In this document: positions 35,023-46,715 of the stretch, piece after piece | Layout of the letters: each line of letters opens with the position of its first letter | Numbering within the stretch: the stretch's first letter is position 1 | DNA from: Aquilaria yunnanensis | Taxonomy: Eukaryota > Streptophyta > Magnoliopsida > Malvales > Thymelaeaceae | Direction of reading: 5' to 3' | DNA length: 64,000 nt | Assembly: GCA_039654915.1 (NCBI GenBank) | Contig: CM077594.1 | Coordinates: forward strand, 15,809,001-15,873,000 | Translations under genes and position numbers: made by a program | The notes under the pieces: model-generated | What the model was told of the DNA's origin: nothing | Databases searched by the model: none | The model's input: the letters and a program-made list of their open reading frames with translations, nothing else

Positions 35023-35699
35023 TTATTATTATTTTATAATTAAATAAAATATTTAAAAATATGATATGATCATTTTTATTTTCTATGATTATCTATGTTT
35101 TAATTTTAATTTTTTATTTATATCTCCCTATTTTTTGTTAAAACTTAAGTTTTACTTATTTTTTTTTATTTCTTTTTGAATTTCTTTTTTAGACCTTCGA
35201 TTTGGTAAGTTGCTCTGTTTGGTCGTAATATTTTATCTTGATGTAATTCAGTCATTTTCCATCAGTATTTAACGGGAAGAATGAACAAATGACAAATCAT
35301 GCAATATTATTAATAGTTCAAGACAAATCATGCAACATTTCAAAATTTGTGGATAAAATTACAACATGGGTAATAGTTTGAGAACAATTGCCATCTACTT
35401 GTAAAAAGTATAACCAATTGAATCTTGATTTTCCAGAATCATGTAGCAATTTCAAGCATCACTTCATAGCAAGAGAGAAAAGAAATATACTTTTTTTTGT
35501 CCCAAAATGTTTCTTTTTTATTTTTATTTTTTTTTGTGCCCCAAAATATTTGTCACATTTACTTCTTTATATTTTTTTTTTTCAAAATTTATCCAAATCT
35601 CTTAAGTAGCTTATGTGTAATGGTGTTAGGAAATGAGAGAGAAGAAACATGAAAATTTGGACTAAATTTCTAGCTTCCAAGTTGACTTCAATTTTCTTC
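34107..35699 (+). repeat. Direct repeat block E, copy 1
   Basis: This 1.59-kb block is repeated at 42031-43602 in the same orientation, with similarity I judge by eye at over 90 percent. Shared features run from TTATTTTAGGATTT through AACTTTGATAAG-like text, an A/T-rich inverted core, a (TTA)n tract and TTCATAGCAAGAGAGAAAAG to CTTCAATTTTCTT. It overlaps the right part of the TIR element 33748-35400 and 300 bases beyond it, so it is not a simple transposon copy. The hydrophobic 80-codon frame at 34801 is T-rich low complexity. Confidence 0.85.
34985..35021. repeat. (TTA)n microsatellite in block E copy 1
   Basis: About 12 TTA/ATT units. The same position in copy 2 has a longer run at 42893-42938. 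Confidence 0.95.
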
Positions 35700-35934
35700 T
35701 AAAATTCCCATTATTAGGTATGGTTTCAAACTTTTCATAAAAAATTAGTGCAATCATGTATATAAATTTTTTGAATGATTCAAAAGTAATTGTGTTATTT
35801 AGCATGAAAGGAGTATTATAGAAATTTTTTCTACTAAGAAGTAATTTTACAAGTATATTATTATATAAGAGATTACTTATGTGATTATGAGAAAATCCTA
35901 CTTGTTTCTTGAACTCCGTGGGATGTTAAGCTGC

Positions 35935-36055
35935 AAATTTGCAATGTTGGTGCACAATGTGTCTTGGTGGGATTTGATCCTCAGTTGGGACCATATCCTA
36001 ACTCCTAACCGATAAGTCAAGTGCCACAAACCATAGCATATTATTTTGAGTAAGA
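35935..36055 (-). mobile_element. tRNA-derived SINE relic
   Basis: On the minus strand TCGGTTAGGAGTTAGG resembles an A box and GAGGATCAAATCCCACC a B box, with suitable spacing. The tail is not clear. Confidence 0.35.
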
Positions 36056-36059
36056 ACTT

Positions 36060-37319
36060 TTCTTCTTTATTTTTTTAAAGAGATATATTCATCTAGTTAT
36101 AATTTTATTTTATTTTATTTTTTTTTGTATTCAGAATCAGGTATACAAATATAGAGTTTAAGGAGTATAAGAAACAAAAAAAATGTTTAATTTTTTTATA
36201 TCTAAAGACATCCGAACCAACATGTTAATGACATTTTATGGCAGTGGCGAAGGGGTGGGGGTGGAGCCTTTGCAACGGTCATGGCCGATGTCCCTAGCGG
36301 CCAACTGAGCCCTTGGGACAATTTTTTTCTTTTAAAAAAACAAATACAACTGTTTACACGGGAAAAAGTTAAAACCAGCACATGCATTTTTTTTCCGCTG
36401 TCGGCTCCTCTTTTGGCCTCTCATCACAGGTGAATAAAAAAAGGAAATATCATGAGCGTGGACCTATAACTATTGTATCAGGTTTTTCGGTCGCCCTTTC
36501 CATCAATTATCTGTGCTTTTTTTCCGTTGTTATGTAGTGGAGTTATTGTACTTACCCAATTGATTTTGTTAGGCAAGCAAAGGAGCTCTGCTACTCACAG
36601 ACGGTAGCTATGGGTTTGAAATGGTGAGCGTTACAGGTGGATGATGGAAAATGATTATTTCCTGCATATTTTATTCTTTCTTGGATCTGCTCTTTTAAAA
36701 TATTTCTTGTATGTGGTTGGTTGTTTAGGTTCTGGAGTAAGATTGCAATTTAATATTGAATTATGATTTATAAGGTTCCTGGGCTTGTTGGCTGTTGCTG
36801 GCTTCTTGTGTCTTTCTCATTGCTTTGTTTTGTTGTTCCTGGACATTTGTTACTGGTGAAAGAGAATTACAGTTCCTGGACCATACATTGTTTACATGAC
36901 TTTCATATTTGGGTTCTAGTGGTTTGGTGCTTTTCTGAACGCCCTGTACCTTTTTGCAGCAATGAACTAAACAACTCTGGACCATCACAGTTTTTGCAGC
37001 AATTTACTAGGAAACTCTGAACCAGGTTGAAGCTTTTCATTTTCCTCTTAAAGCACATAACTTGGTCATACCAAACCGATCCAAATCACTTTCTGTACAC
37101 TTCTGGTTTTAACTGTGCGGGTCAGTTTTGGTTTATGGTGAACCATCCCATGAACACCCCTAGAGTACTTTGGAATTAGTGTGGATAAACGTTCCAAGTT
37201 TCCATAAGAGTGCAATTTCATCAACAGGAAAGGGAAAAGTTAAAGCAATGGACGGAAGTCGTTAAATTGCTCTAGTCAACACATCTGTGATGTGTTTAAT
37301 AATCATTAATTGGGTGCCA
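36060..37319. other. Unclassified DNA with some transcript-like composition
   Basis: 36760-37030 has an 85-codon frame (36763, +) and TTTTTGCAGCAAT twice (36953 and 36992). Short G-rich patch at 36241-36310. No family recognised. Confidence 0.3.
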
Positions 37320-37690
37320 GAGGATGACCCCGTCAAAACAGATCAAGCTTGGAAATCCCCCCATCTTCAACATATTTACGCTCGATTACTCTCTCGTACG
37401 GTCGTACCTACCTAAGTCCAACCTGCGGCTCGCCCTCCTCACCCAATCTCATATCGACTCCCCTGCGCCATTGGTCCCCTCGCCGGCCACCAAGTATCAC
37501 CCGTGATAATGAGGCTCCATAAGTCCATGACGGCGGCCGGAAGAGAAGCAATACAGGCGTGTACACAGCAGATAGGGGAAGGAAGGCGGCAGGGTGGTCA
37601 GAAGGGGGGGCAGACGGACGGTGCAGCGGGGGTTGGGGAGCTCGTGGCTTCAATGAGAAGTGGGGGTTACATTCAAACTCCTAGCCAATT
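37320..37690. other. GC-rich island of unknown origin
   Basis: About 370 bases with many CpG and GC-rich words in AT-rich surroundings. Frames are open on both strands (60 codons from 37324 +, 81 codons to 37408 -, 63 codons from 37503 +) but none shows a domain. It could be the remains of a first exon, a captured gene piece or a CpG-rich promoter. Confidence 0.35.
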
Positions 37691-38227
37691 TTAACCGGAT
37701 CAACATGAGAAAAAAGTAAACTTAACTCAAACTTAATTTTTGCTGAATTGGTTGTTAAGCTTAACGTAAATTTCTTGTGCATTTTTTTTCCCTATACGTA
37801 ATTTTTCTAACAGAAATTATTTGATAGCTTGATTTATTGTTTGTTATTCATTATTTTCATCATTTTTGTCCTCTCAAAAGTTTTGTTCTCCTAAATTTAG
37901 GTCACTTTTGGCTAAAGTAAATTTAGAAGAAGAAATCAGAGCAATACTAGGAGCAACTCTTCTAGCATTTCCCATTACTTGTCAAGTCATCACACTATTC
38001 TCTCGGATTTCTCACAGATGTTACAAGTTCTTCAAGGCTTCAGACAAGTAACAATTCCTAATTGGATCAGATCTTACAGGAAGGAGCACTGCGATATATA
38101 TATTACCAATTTAAAAGAATCAATAATAAATACTGACCTTTCATGGAAAAAAAAAAAAGAGTGTTTTCAAAGTAGTTTTATGATTCTTAAAGTGGAAAGT
38201 TTCAATTGAAATATAAGTTCGCCAAAA
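37691..38227. other. Intergenic DNA
   Basis: Short overlapping frames at 37866 and 37979 show no domain. Nothing else seen. Confidence 0.35.
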
Positions 38228-38236
38228 AATTATTTA

Positions 38237-39735
38237 GGAAAAAATAACGAATAAACTATTAATGTTTTGAACTCGGCTTGAATCAGCTACTAATGTTATT
38301 TTTTTTGCTGAATATACCACTGACGTTATTCAAAATAATCAAATAAACCACTAGCGTTAATCAAATAGGCCAATTCACCCACTTGGCTCTTGAAATATTA
38401 CAAAACTTCATCATTAACTTTTTAAAATTAACATAAAAATATATCCACTTGATTTAAAACAATTCAAATAGGCAACCTTTACCATTTACATTTTCTAGAC
38501 ACAGCCTGTTTGTTGCTGCTTCTAGCTTCTTCAAGTGTACCATCTCCATCGTCCAAGATAGGATACCTTCAGCCCCACATTGTCACTCTCAAATGATGCA
38601 TCGCTTATATTAGTGTTTAATGCAAGATTATGGTGCAACGCGACACAGAGTAAGAGAAGGAATATCGTGATCACCATCAGTGAATTCAAAAGGATCCAAA
38701 TTACTACTCACAAATAGAGTCCGAAGATTAATGTCGGCTTCGATAAGATGGTTAAACTATTAGATTAATAAACTTCAGAAGTGCTAGCTAGGGGTGAGCA
38801 TGGGTCGGGTTGGTTCGGTTTTATGGTGGAACCGAACCAACCCGAAATGGCCTCGGTTCTAAAATTTTTCTACCCAACCCGAGAATCGAGAACCGAACAG
38901 AACCAGAACCATGGTTCTGGGTTTCTCGGTTTTGGTTCTTGGGTTTTTCGGTTTATACCATATAGCTATAACAACACCAAAATTCAATAAATTTACATCC
39001 ATATCAGTTTTATGACATATTCAACATAATATACAATTAAATTAATATTTAAATATATGTACTTAGATACATTCAAAATAGTTTAAAATGTTGTTCTTAC
39101 AAAAATGGTTCAAAAGAGTTGCTTGGCAAAATGACCTAGGAGTGGTGGGTCTATGAAGCAAAGTGATTTAAGTAAATATGGAGAAATTTTGTAAATGATC
39201 AAACAACTTCCATACTGTTTCAATTTGAAATATCAATTTAAGAGTTTAATATAAAAACACAAAATGACCATCATAATACTTCAAAGAAATATGTGTGTGT
39301 GTAGATGTATTAGTAATACTATAATTTTTATTATATAATTATATATATATCTCGGGTTTGGTTCCACCTCGGGTTGGTTCCATATGGAACCAGAACCAAC
39401 CCAAAAACCATCGGTTCTCCTATATGTGGAACCAACCCGCGAACCATGATCAATTTTTACCCAACCCAACCCAACCCAATGGGGGTGGTCCAGGTTGGGT
39501 TTCGGTTTTACCCAACCCATGCTCACCCCTAGTGCTAGCAGCATAAGGATAAAATGTAGGGACTAAACTTTATATTTTACGCTAAGATTCCATTAGACTT
39601 AGCGGTAAAAGTTACAAGCGTGGCCGATTTGAGCTAACTAAAAAACGTCAATAATTTATTTTGCAAAAAAAAAAAAAATTAGTGGGTGAATCGAGCTAGC
39701 ATGAAAATATTAGTGGTTTATTCATTATTTTTTTC
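38237..39735. mobile_element. Mutator-like TIR MITE split by a hAT-like MITE
   Basis: Left end GGAAAAAATAACGAATAAAC and right end, inverted, GAAAAAAATAATGAATAAAC, with arms similar for about 150 bp (ACTAATGTT/ACTAATATT, GACGTTA). Flanks AATTATTTA (38228-38236) and GATTACTTA (39736-39744) match at 7 of 9. Without the 744-bp insert plus its 8-bp duplication the element is about 750 bp. Confidence 0.7.
38788..39531. mobile_element. hAT-like MITE C, 744 bp, nested
   Basis: Tips TAGGGGTGAGCATGGGT form a perfect inverted pair of 17 bp, with similarity beyond. The 8-bp duplication GTGCTAGC is perfect (38780-38787 and 39532-39539). Subterminal arrays of GGTTGGTTCGG, AACCGAACC and GGTTCTGGG-type words fill about 170 bp at each end. 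The middle is plain AT-rich DNA. Perfect duplication and tips suggest it is among the youngest insertions here. Confidence 0.92.
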
Positions 39736-39744
39736 GATTACTTA

Positions 39745-41540
39745 TAATCACATGTATGTTTTTAATACACACAAACATGCATAATTGTACTTTTACTAAA
39801 TTCTGAAGGTCAACCTATGAAAATAATTATTGTCTTATGAACAACTATCAATAAACAAACAAGAAACAAACTACCAATTTTTTTTTTTGAAGAAATTCAG
39901 TAAAGTAAAAAAATAAAAAGCACACAAAATTTAATTTAAGCTTAGTAGGTCACTAGATTGCAAACTGCACTTTCTTGTGGGTTGGCCAACGATGAAAAAA
40001 TTTTCCATATTGATTATATTTAGAGAGAAAAAAGTACTAAAAAAGTTATGAATTTAAAAATAAGTTATGATCAATTTAAAAGATCTAAAAAAATAAAAGT
40101 TTTTAAAAGTGTTGGTAACAAATTTGATGAATAGAAAATATAAATTATAAGACCAATGTAACGAATTTGGGATTTCATGAGAAATCGGGATATTAAGTGT
40201 CACTCATGAAAGTTTTGGGCCTAAAGCACAAAAACTAAAAGTCTTGGACATATTGGTAAAAATGCTTATCTTCGAAGTTTGAGGACCAAAAAACCTCACT
40301 GGAGATAAATGGAGGACTAATTATATATTTAGGCTTTTCGTCAAAGAAAAAGCAACACACTTTGAAATTAATACCACTTCAGCTAATTGGCCCAGAGAAC
40401 CCATCAATCATCATGTGCCCAGGCAGCTCAACTCGTATGTTTTGTCATGGCGAATAGATGACTCGAGAACAGATACCCTAGCTGATAGGCATAGCAAATC
40501 TCCTAGGCAGTGGCTAACGAATGTGTTGGCTGTTCTTCTACAAGGAATATGGAAAGTCTTTTTAAACACGAATGATGACCCAAAATTGTAAAAAAACATA
40601 CGTGAGTCAAAGATCTAGAAGCTATCGCTAGAAATGGACCCTCTAATATTTAAGTCAATATTGTGCTGGCCGTAGTAGTTGCATACCTCTGTCCATTATG
40701 TCCATCATGTAGCTGGAGTCTTTTCCGTCCTTGGGGTAATTCATGAGCAATCAGCACCATTGTTCAACCACTATGAAGTGCCATTCTCCTGCCATTTCAG
40801 GGATCTTCCTTTTTGTTGAGACATGCCTTATCCACGTTGCAAAATATTCCCTGTTGCCAATTCGGAAGGCTCTTATTTCCCTTGGCCATGGGCTTGGGCT
40901 ACCATAATTCTCGTGTCTTTATTGGGCCTTCCAATATCACAGCAAATCTTCAAACTGAAAACTTTAGCCCTGCCCTCTGCTAAATGGTTGCTCTCCACTC
41001 TTACTTCCCAAGCCTTACTTGCTCGATTATTTTAATAGCTGTGAGTTGAATGACGGTAAGGTGCGCAAAAGTGCGTTTGCACATAGTGTAGAAATGTTTT
41101 TTCTTCCCCTTAGCTATTCCAGTTAATCTCCATTGAAAATGCTGGAGGAATTTGAACTGGTTCCTAGAAACTTTATCTTCTCTAATTGGCTGCCACCTCC
41201 AAATGACATCTCCATTGACATGCTGCCAAAATGATATCATTGATGTTTCTCTCATCAGATCTAGGTGTTGTTTGCTCATATAAAATCTAGAGAAGCTATC
41301 ATCTTCGCCACTTAAATTGGATAGTCTCATGGTCACCTCCTCGACTGCTCCACCAAGATTGACACTAGTGGTAATTTCCTGGCACCGCTTACACTATTCA
41401 ATCTTGATCGAGACCAATGATAAAAACATTGCAAATGACTCCAGTTCCCACTTGCTAATTTTAGCACAAGATTCTGGAAACTAATGAAGAGCCGTTGGTG
41501 ATACGTCATGCCTAAAAAATTAATTTTATATATTATTTTA
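39745..41540. other. Intergenic DNA with a gene-like but unrecognised part
   Basis: 40380-41540 has higher GC and several frames: 70 codons at 40823 (+), 111 codons at 41001-41336 (-), and 70 codons at 41333-41545 (-). I looked for LINE, polyprotein and common plant domains on both strands and did not recognise one. It may be a decayed gene or element ORF. Confidence 0.3.
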
Positions 41541-41560
41541 GACACTTTTATATATTTCTT

Positions 41561-42030
41561 CAGACATTTTTAGAATTCATTCAGATATTTTTACTAATTA
41601 CTTCATACACTTTTATTTCTAAAGAAAAACAAATTGTCTACATATTATTTTAAACTCTTTTACATACTTCTCTAGACACTTTTATATATTCATTCAAACG
41701 CATTTACTTATTACTTCAGATACTTTTATTTCTAAAAAAAATAAATTATCTGCATAATGCTTCGGATACTTTCACATATTGTGTCAACCATTTTTACTTA
41801 TTGCTTCAGATGCTTTTATTTCTAAATAGAATAAATTGTCTGTATAATATTCCTTTAGGCACTTTTACATAATGCTTTTGATACATTTATACATTTGTTT
41901 TAGGCACTCACTTTTACATCTTAAAACAAGTTAGCGTATTGTCCAAAGAGAACAAATGTTATGCATATATATCTTTTCAGACACTTTTTAGATACTTCTA
42001 AAGTTTGTTTTTGCATACAATTCCATAGCA
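41561..42030 (+). repeat. Direct repeat X, copy 1
   Basis: 470 bp repeated at 43603-44063, flanking block E copy 2. It runs from AGACATTTTTAGAATTCATT to ACAATTCCATAGCA. Inside are degenerate subrepeats of about 90-113 bp around CTTCAGAT(A/G)CTTTTATTTC. A related inverted stretch lies at 53210-53830. Confidence 0.9.
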
Positions 42031-42891
42031 TTATTTTAGGATTTACTTTAAAGTTTCATTATGCCATTGCAGTATTTTTTTGTCAAACTTAATGTTGAAA
42101 TTGACAGAAAACACCCAATTAGGACGTGTAATAAGAGATTAACTTTGATAAGTCAATCTTAAGGTTGGGTACCCATTTAGAACATGGAAATAAGCTAAGC
42201 GATACTTGATGAACTTTACCAAAAAATAAAATAAGTAATAAAAATAGCATAAATAATAACAAGAAATAATAAAAGTAATCAAAATTCTTATTAAAGTACA
42301 AAATAATAAATAAAAATAATAAAAACATAAAAAATAAAATAATGAAAATATAAAATAAATAGAAAAAGAGTGACTATGAATTAATTTGCAGCCAAATGAC
42401 CAAAATATACTTTATACATCCCATTAATCCCTTATTATTTCAATATATAAAATAAATAAATAAGATATGAAAATTTAGCACATCAAAAATATAAAAGATA
42501 AGAAATAAATATTGTGCTTATTTTCCCTCATACTTATTTATTTTTTGATTTTATTTACATTTATTTTTTTATTGTTTCTCTTCTCTTTTTAATTACTAAT
42601 TTTTCAAAAATTTTCAATAATATTTTTTGTTTTATACCTAATTTATATTTTTTATTTATTTTTCTATTTTTATTTTTTATACCTATTTATTTTAATTTAA
42701 TTTTTTATATTATTTTATTTATTTTCTCTCTTTTTCATTTATTTATGTTTTATTATTTTATTTTTATGTTTTTAATTTTTTATTAATTCATATTTTACTT
42801 TAATAAGAATTTATTATTATTATTCCTTATTTTTTTACTGACTTTCATGTTATTATTTAATGTTTATTTGAGTTTTATAATTTTTTATATT

Positions 42892-42938
<47 letters not shown>

Positions 42939-43602
42939 TATCCTTTTATTATAAGTAAATAAAATATTTAAAAATATGGCATGGTTATTTTTATTTTCTG
43001 TGATTATCCATGTTTTAATTTTAATATTTATTTTTTATTTTTATCTCCCTATTTTTTGTTGAAACTTAAGTTTTAATATTTTTTATTCTTGTTGAATTAC
43101 TTTTTTAGACCTTGGATTTGGTAAGTTGCTCTATTTGGTCGTAATATTTTATCTTGATGTAATTCAGTCATTTTCCATCAGTATTTAACGGTAGGAGTGA
43201 ACAAATGACGAATCATGCAATATTATTAATAGTTCAAGACAAATCATGCAACACTTCAAAATTTGAGGATGAAATTACAACACGGGTAATAGTTTGAGAA
43301 CAATTGCCATCTACTTATAAAAAGTGTAACCAATTGAATCTTGATTTCCAGAATTATGCAGCAATTTAAAGCATCACTTCATAGCAAGAGAGAAAAGAAA
43401 TATATTTTTTTGCCCCAAAATGGTTTTTTTTATTTTGTTGTGCCCCAAAATATTTGTCACATTTACTTATTTATATATTTTTGTTTCAAAATTTATCCAA
43501 ATTTCTTAGGTAGCTTATGTGTAATGGTGTTAGGAAATGAGAGTGAAGCAACTTGAAATTTTCGACTAAATTTCTAGCTCCCGAGTTGGCTTCAATTTTC
43601 TT
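42031..43602 (+). repeat. Direct repeat block E, copy 2
   Basis: Same block as 34107-35699, including the inverted A/T core and the (TTA)n tract (42893-42938). It sits exactly between the two X repeats. At each junction a few bases (TT at the left, TTCTT at the right) could belong to either side. Confidence 0.85.
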
Positions 43603-44063
43603 TAGACATTTTTAGAATTCATTCAGATATTTTTTCTAATTACTTCAGGTACTTTTATTTCTAAAGAAAAACAAATGGTCTACACATTATTTTAAACTCT
43701 TTTACATACTTCTCTAGACACTTTTATATATTTATTCAAACTCGTTTACTTGTTGCTTCAGATATTTTTATTTTTAAAGATAATAAATTATCTGCATAAT
43801 GCTCTAGGTAGTTTTACATATTATGCCAGCCATTTTTACTTATTGCTTCAAACACTTTTATTTCTGAATAGAATAAATTATCTATATAATATTGCTTTAG
43901 GCATTTTTACATAATGCTTTTGATACATTTATGCATTTGTTTCAGCCACTAACTTTTACATCTTAAAACAAGTTAGTGTATTGTCCAAAGAGAACAAATG
44001 TTATGCATATCAGACACTTTTTAGATATTTCTAAAGTTTTTTTTTGCGTACAATTCCATAGCA
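43603..44063 (+). repeat. Direct repeat X, copy 2
   Basis: 461-bp partner of 41561-42030, over 90 percent alike by eye; main difference is loss of about 8 bases near the ATGCATAT site. After it the sequence continues into the GATGA-rich stretch that also follows the X-like repeat at 53 kb. Confidence 0.9.
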
Positions 44064-44565
44064 TAGACAAGGGAGGAGTAACCCATGGTGACCTAGAGTG
44101 GTAATGACCAAGTCAAAAGGGAGGCGAGGACTGGCACGATCTTGAGGTAATAATTGACGTGATATGAAGGTGATGATCCACTTATCTGAAGATGAGTGAT
44201 GACTGCGGCAATCTAGTGCAAGAGTCGACGGTGAGATCTAGAGGTGAGTGATGATTGGGAGGCTAGCAGCACAAGTTGGAGGTGAGCGATAATCAGCGAT
44301 GATAAGATTCGAATATGAGCGACGATGGTGCAATTCAAAGATAAGCAACCAGGGTGAGAACTAGAGTCAATGATCAATTGGAAAAGCTTTTTGGAGGCAA
44401 TGAATGTGTGGTGGCAGTGACAACAGAGATGTAGGATTTTTGGAAGGAGAGAGAGAATTTTGGTTTAAGGGCAATTTGTTTAAAATGTTAGGTTGTGTGA
44501 CAGGTTATATATGAAGAACTAGAGATGGATTTGTATGTCTAACCAAATAGATGTCTATAATATAA
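44064..44565 (+). repeat. GATGA-rich stretch following X
   Basis: Degenerate GTGA(T/G)GAT- and GATCTA-type repeats, then GGCAGTGACAACAGAGATG and GGAGAGAGAGAATTTTG. The minus strand of 52560-53150 has the same kinds of words in the same order after its X-like part, so X plus this stretch probably belong to one repeat family. Confidence 0.5.
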
Positions 44566-46146
44566 TAACTAGCGTAAGTTGTATCATATTATCCTTTTTT
44601 TTTTTTTTCGTTTATTCAAATTTTGGTAACGAATTTTGGCTTGTTTACTTTAAAATTATTCCATTTGTTTGATATTTGACCCTCATGTGGATAGCTGGAA
44701 CTGATAAGAGTGAACCTGGATGGAAATATGGTATTTTTTTTTATTGTTGGATCTTATTGTGCTTGTGTGTAATTTTTAATTTTCGGTGCAAGTGCATTTT
44801 GGCCAGTTCATAATGTTGTTGTGGATCGAGTGCAACATTTGTCATTTTTGTTAATCCTACTGGAATTTTGTTGGGCTTGTTTCGGGCTTGTTAAGGTCAG
44901 TCTTAAAGATGTCTCGGGCTAGAACAGAGTTGGGTTGCATTTGGGTTAAATTAGGACCCAAAATAGGTGGAGATTCCACCGATCATTAATTCATTAATAG
45001 CACTTTTAGATAGAACGTCTTGATAGATATTCCACCGAAACTCATAAACAACTCTCTCACCTGCCTGAGTCGAGTCTCGACCTCGCTGAAGAAGAAGAAT
45101 ACGTAATGTATTTAGGTTTGTGTTTTAAACTTTTAGCATCTTATTTGTTTGGGCTATCTATTGTTTTTAAAATTAGTCTGGGTTTCTAATATATTTTCAT
45201 CCAGGTTGGGCTTTTAATTCTAAAGCTACGTAGGCCCAATTTTATTTAAGGCCTATTAAGCTTGTAATAAAATTGGTTAATTCGTTATCAAAATTTTCTT
45301 ACATAAAACAAAAAATGAACCCAAAAAATGATATAAAAATTCGGTTTTAACCGAAATTGAACTGATAACCGAATTATTTTTGTTTTTTTCACTTAAAACC
45401 GTTTAGTTGCTCACCCATAATTATAACTTCTTCCAAACTTTGACTCTCTCTCATAGATATGACATCACTTATTATTATTTTTTTTCACTCCTTAGAATTT
45501 TTGTACACTAGGAGTTAAAAGTTTTGGAGGAAAGGGAAGAGGTAGTGTCTCAAACTTTGGTTCAGGATGTGGCTGGGCAAACCCTTTGCTACTCAATCTT
45601 GGGGTTGGAGGACTATATGCCATTATTTATGATTCAATATGATGCTAACCATTTGATTATGCAATTTTGTGATCAGATAAACAAAAACCTTCTAGGTAAA
45701 TTTGAGTTTGATAACGTTGGATGAAACCACACTGGTTGACACTTTTATACAATTTTTTTTTCAGTATTACCATTATTTAATCACAGAATTTGTTAATTAA
45801 GGGGAAAAAACGGTAATTCCATTTGTGGGACAAAATGAATTATCAACCTGGAAGAAGATGTATAAAAGTATAAAAATATAACTTATCCTTTAGATAAAAA
45901 TTCTTTTATTAAAATTTGTCACTAATAATGGGAGAAGTTAGTATCTTTGTTTCTTTATCACATCGACCGTTCATATTAGTATACCTTGTTCTCTCGACCC
46001 AAAGTAAGAGGGAGTTCTTCTCAGGTATGTCCAAAATTAAGAGGATCATGAGTTTAAGCTCTCAATCACCTTAAGAAAGAAATCTCAAAAAAAATTTCAA
46101 ATATCTAAATATCAACAAAAAAGGGACTCGAGGAAATGTACTTTGG
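44566..46146. other. Intergenic DNA with a hAT-like fragment
   Basis: 45295-45411 contains AACCGAATT, ACCGAAATTGAAC and a tip GCTCACCCATA, like the right end of the hAT-like MITEs, but no left tip was found. Words such as GTTTCGGGCTTG at 44877 may be part of the same worn copy. A 66-codon frame at 45524 (+) has no domain. Confidence 0.4.
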
Positions 46147-46154
46147 GCTTACTT

Positions 46155-46707
46155 AGGGGTGGTTATTTGGTTTTTTTGGTTTAAACCGAAAAAATCAAAT
46201 AATCACTAAACCGAAACTGAATTAATTGATTTATTCGGTTTTGAATGATAAAAAACCAAATTAACCGAATTAGTCTATAAAATCGAATTCAAACCAAACC
46301 CAAATATTTCGGTTCAGTTTGGTTCAAGCCAAATTAATCGGGAAAATGAGAGTGAAATTCTATAAGAGATGAAATGAGAGAAAAATATTTTTTTTATTTT
46401 CAAATTTCATTCAATATAGAAGATTTATTGTCCATGGAAAGAAAGAAAATAAGAATCCAAGCTAATTTGGGTTACTTGGTAACTTTATTGTTCATGAAAC
46501 AAAAAAAAAAAAAGAATTTGGTATGAAAATTTTAGTTAATTCAGTTACTGAATTAACCGAATTCCAAAACAAAATCGAACCGAAACTGAAATTTTTGTTA
46601 TTCGATTTTAATTGATACCGAGACAAATTACCGAATTAACCGAATTGAATTTTTAAGTTACTTCAATTTTTCAATTTTTTCAATTTGAACCAAATACTGA
46701 TCACCCT
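46155..46707. mobile_element. hAT-like MITE D, 553 bp
   Basis: Tips AGGGGTGGTTATTTGG and, inverted, AGGGTGATCAGTATTTGG. Flanks GCTTACTT (46147-46154) and GCTTACCC (46708-46715) match at 6 of 8. Subterminal AAACCGAA, ACCGAATTA and TTCGGTT arrays. No coding. Confidence 0.7.
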
Positions 46708-46715
46708 GCTTACCC

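Larger units (their letters stand above)
33748..35400. mobile_element. Probable Mutator-like TIR element
   Basis: The left end (TTAAACTATCACTCATATTG, then ATTACATGATTAATCTTGAA) and the right end, inverted (TCAAACTATTACCCATGTTG, then GTTGCATGATTTGTCTTGAA) match for at least 95 bp. Long A/T-rich inner arms (34250-34450 against 34800-34990) are also inverted copies. A Stowaway-like MITE sits in the left arm. Target duplication not fixed. Confidence 0.55.

Noticed and set aside
34801..35043. 80-codon hydrophobic frame
   Set aside because: It is a product of T-rich and (TTA)n sequence in block E; the second copy does not keep the frame.
41561..44063. An LTR retrotransposon with X as the LTRs and block E as the internal region
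   Set aside because: X does not have TG...CA ends, there is no primer site after X1 or polypurine tract before X2, and block E exists elsewhere without X.
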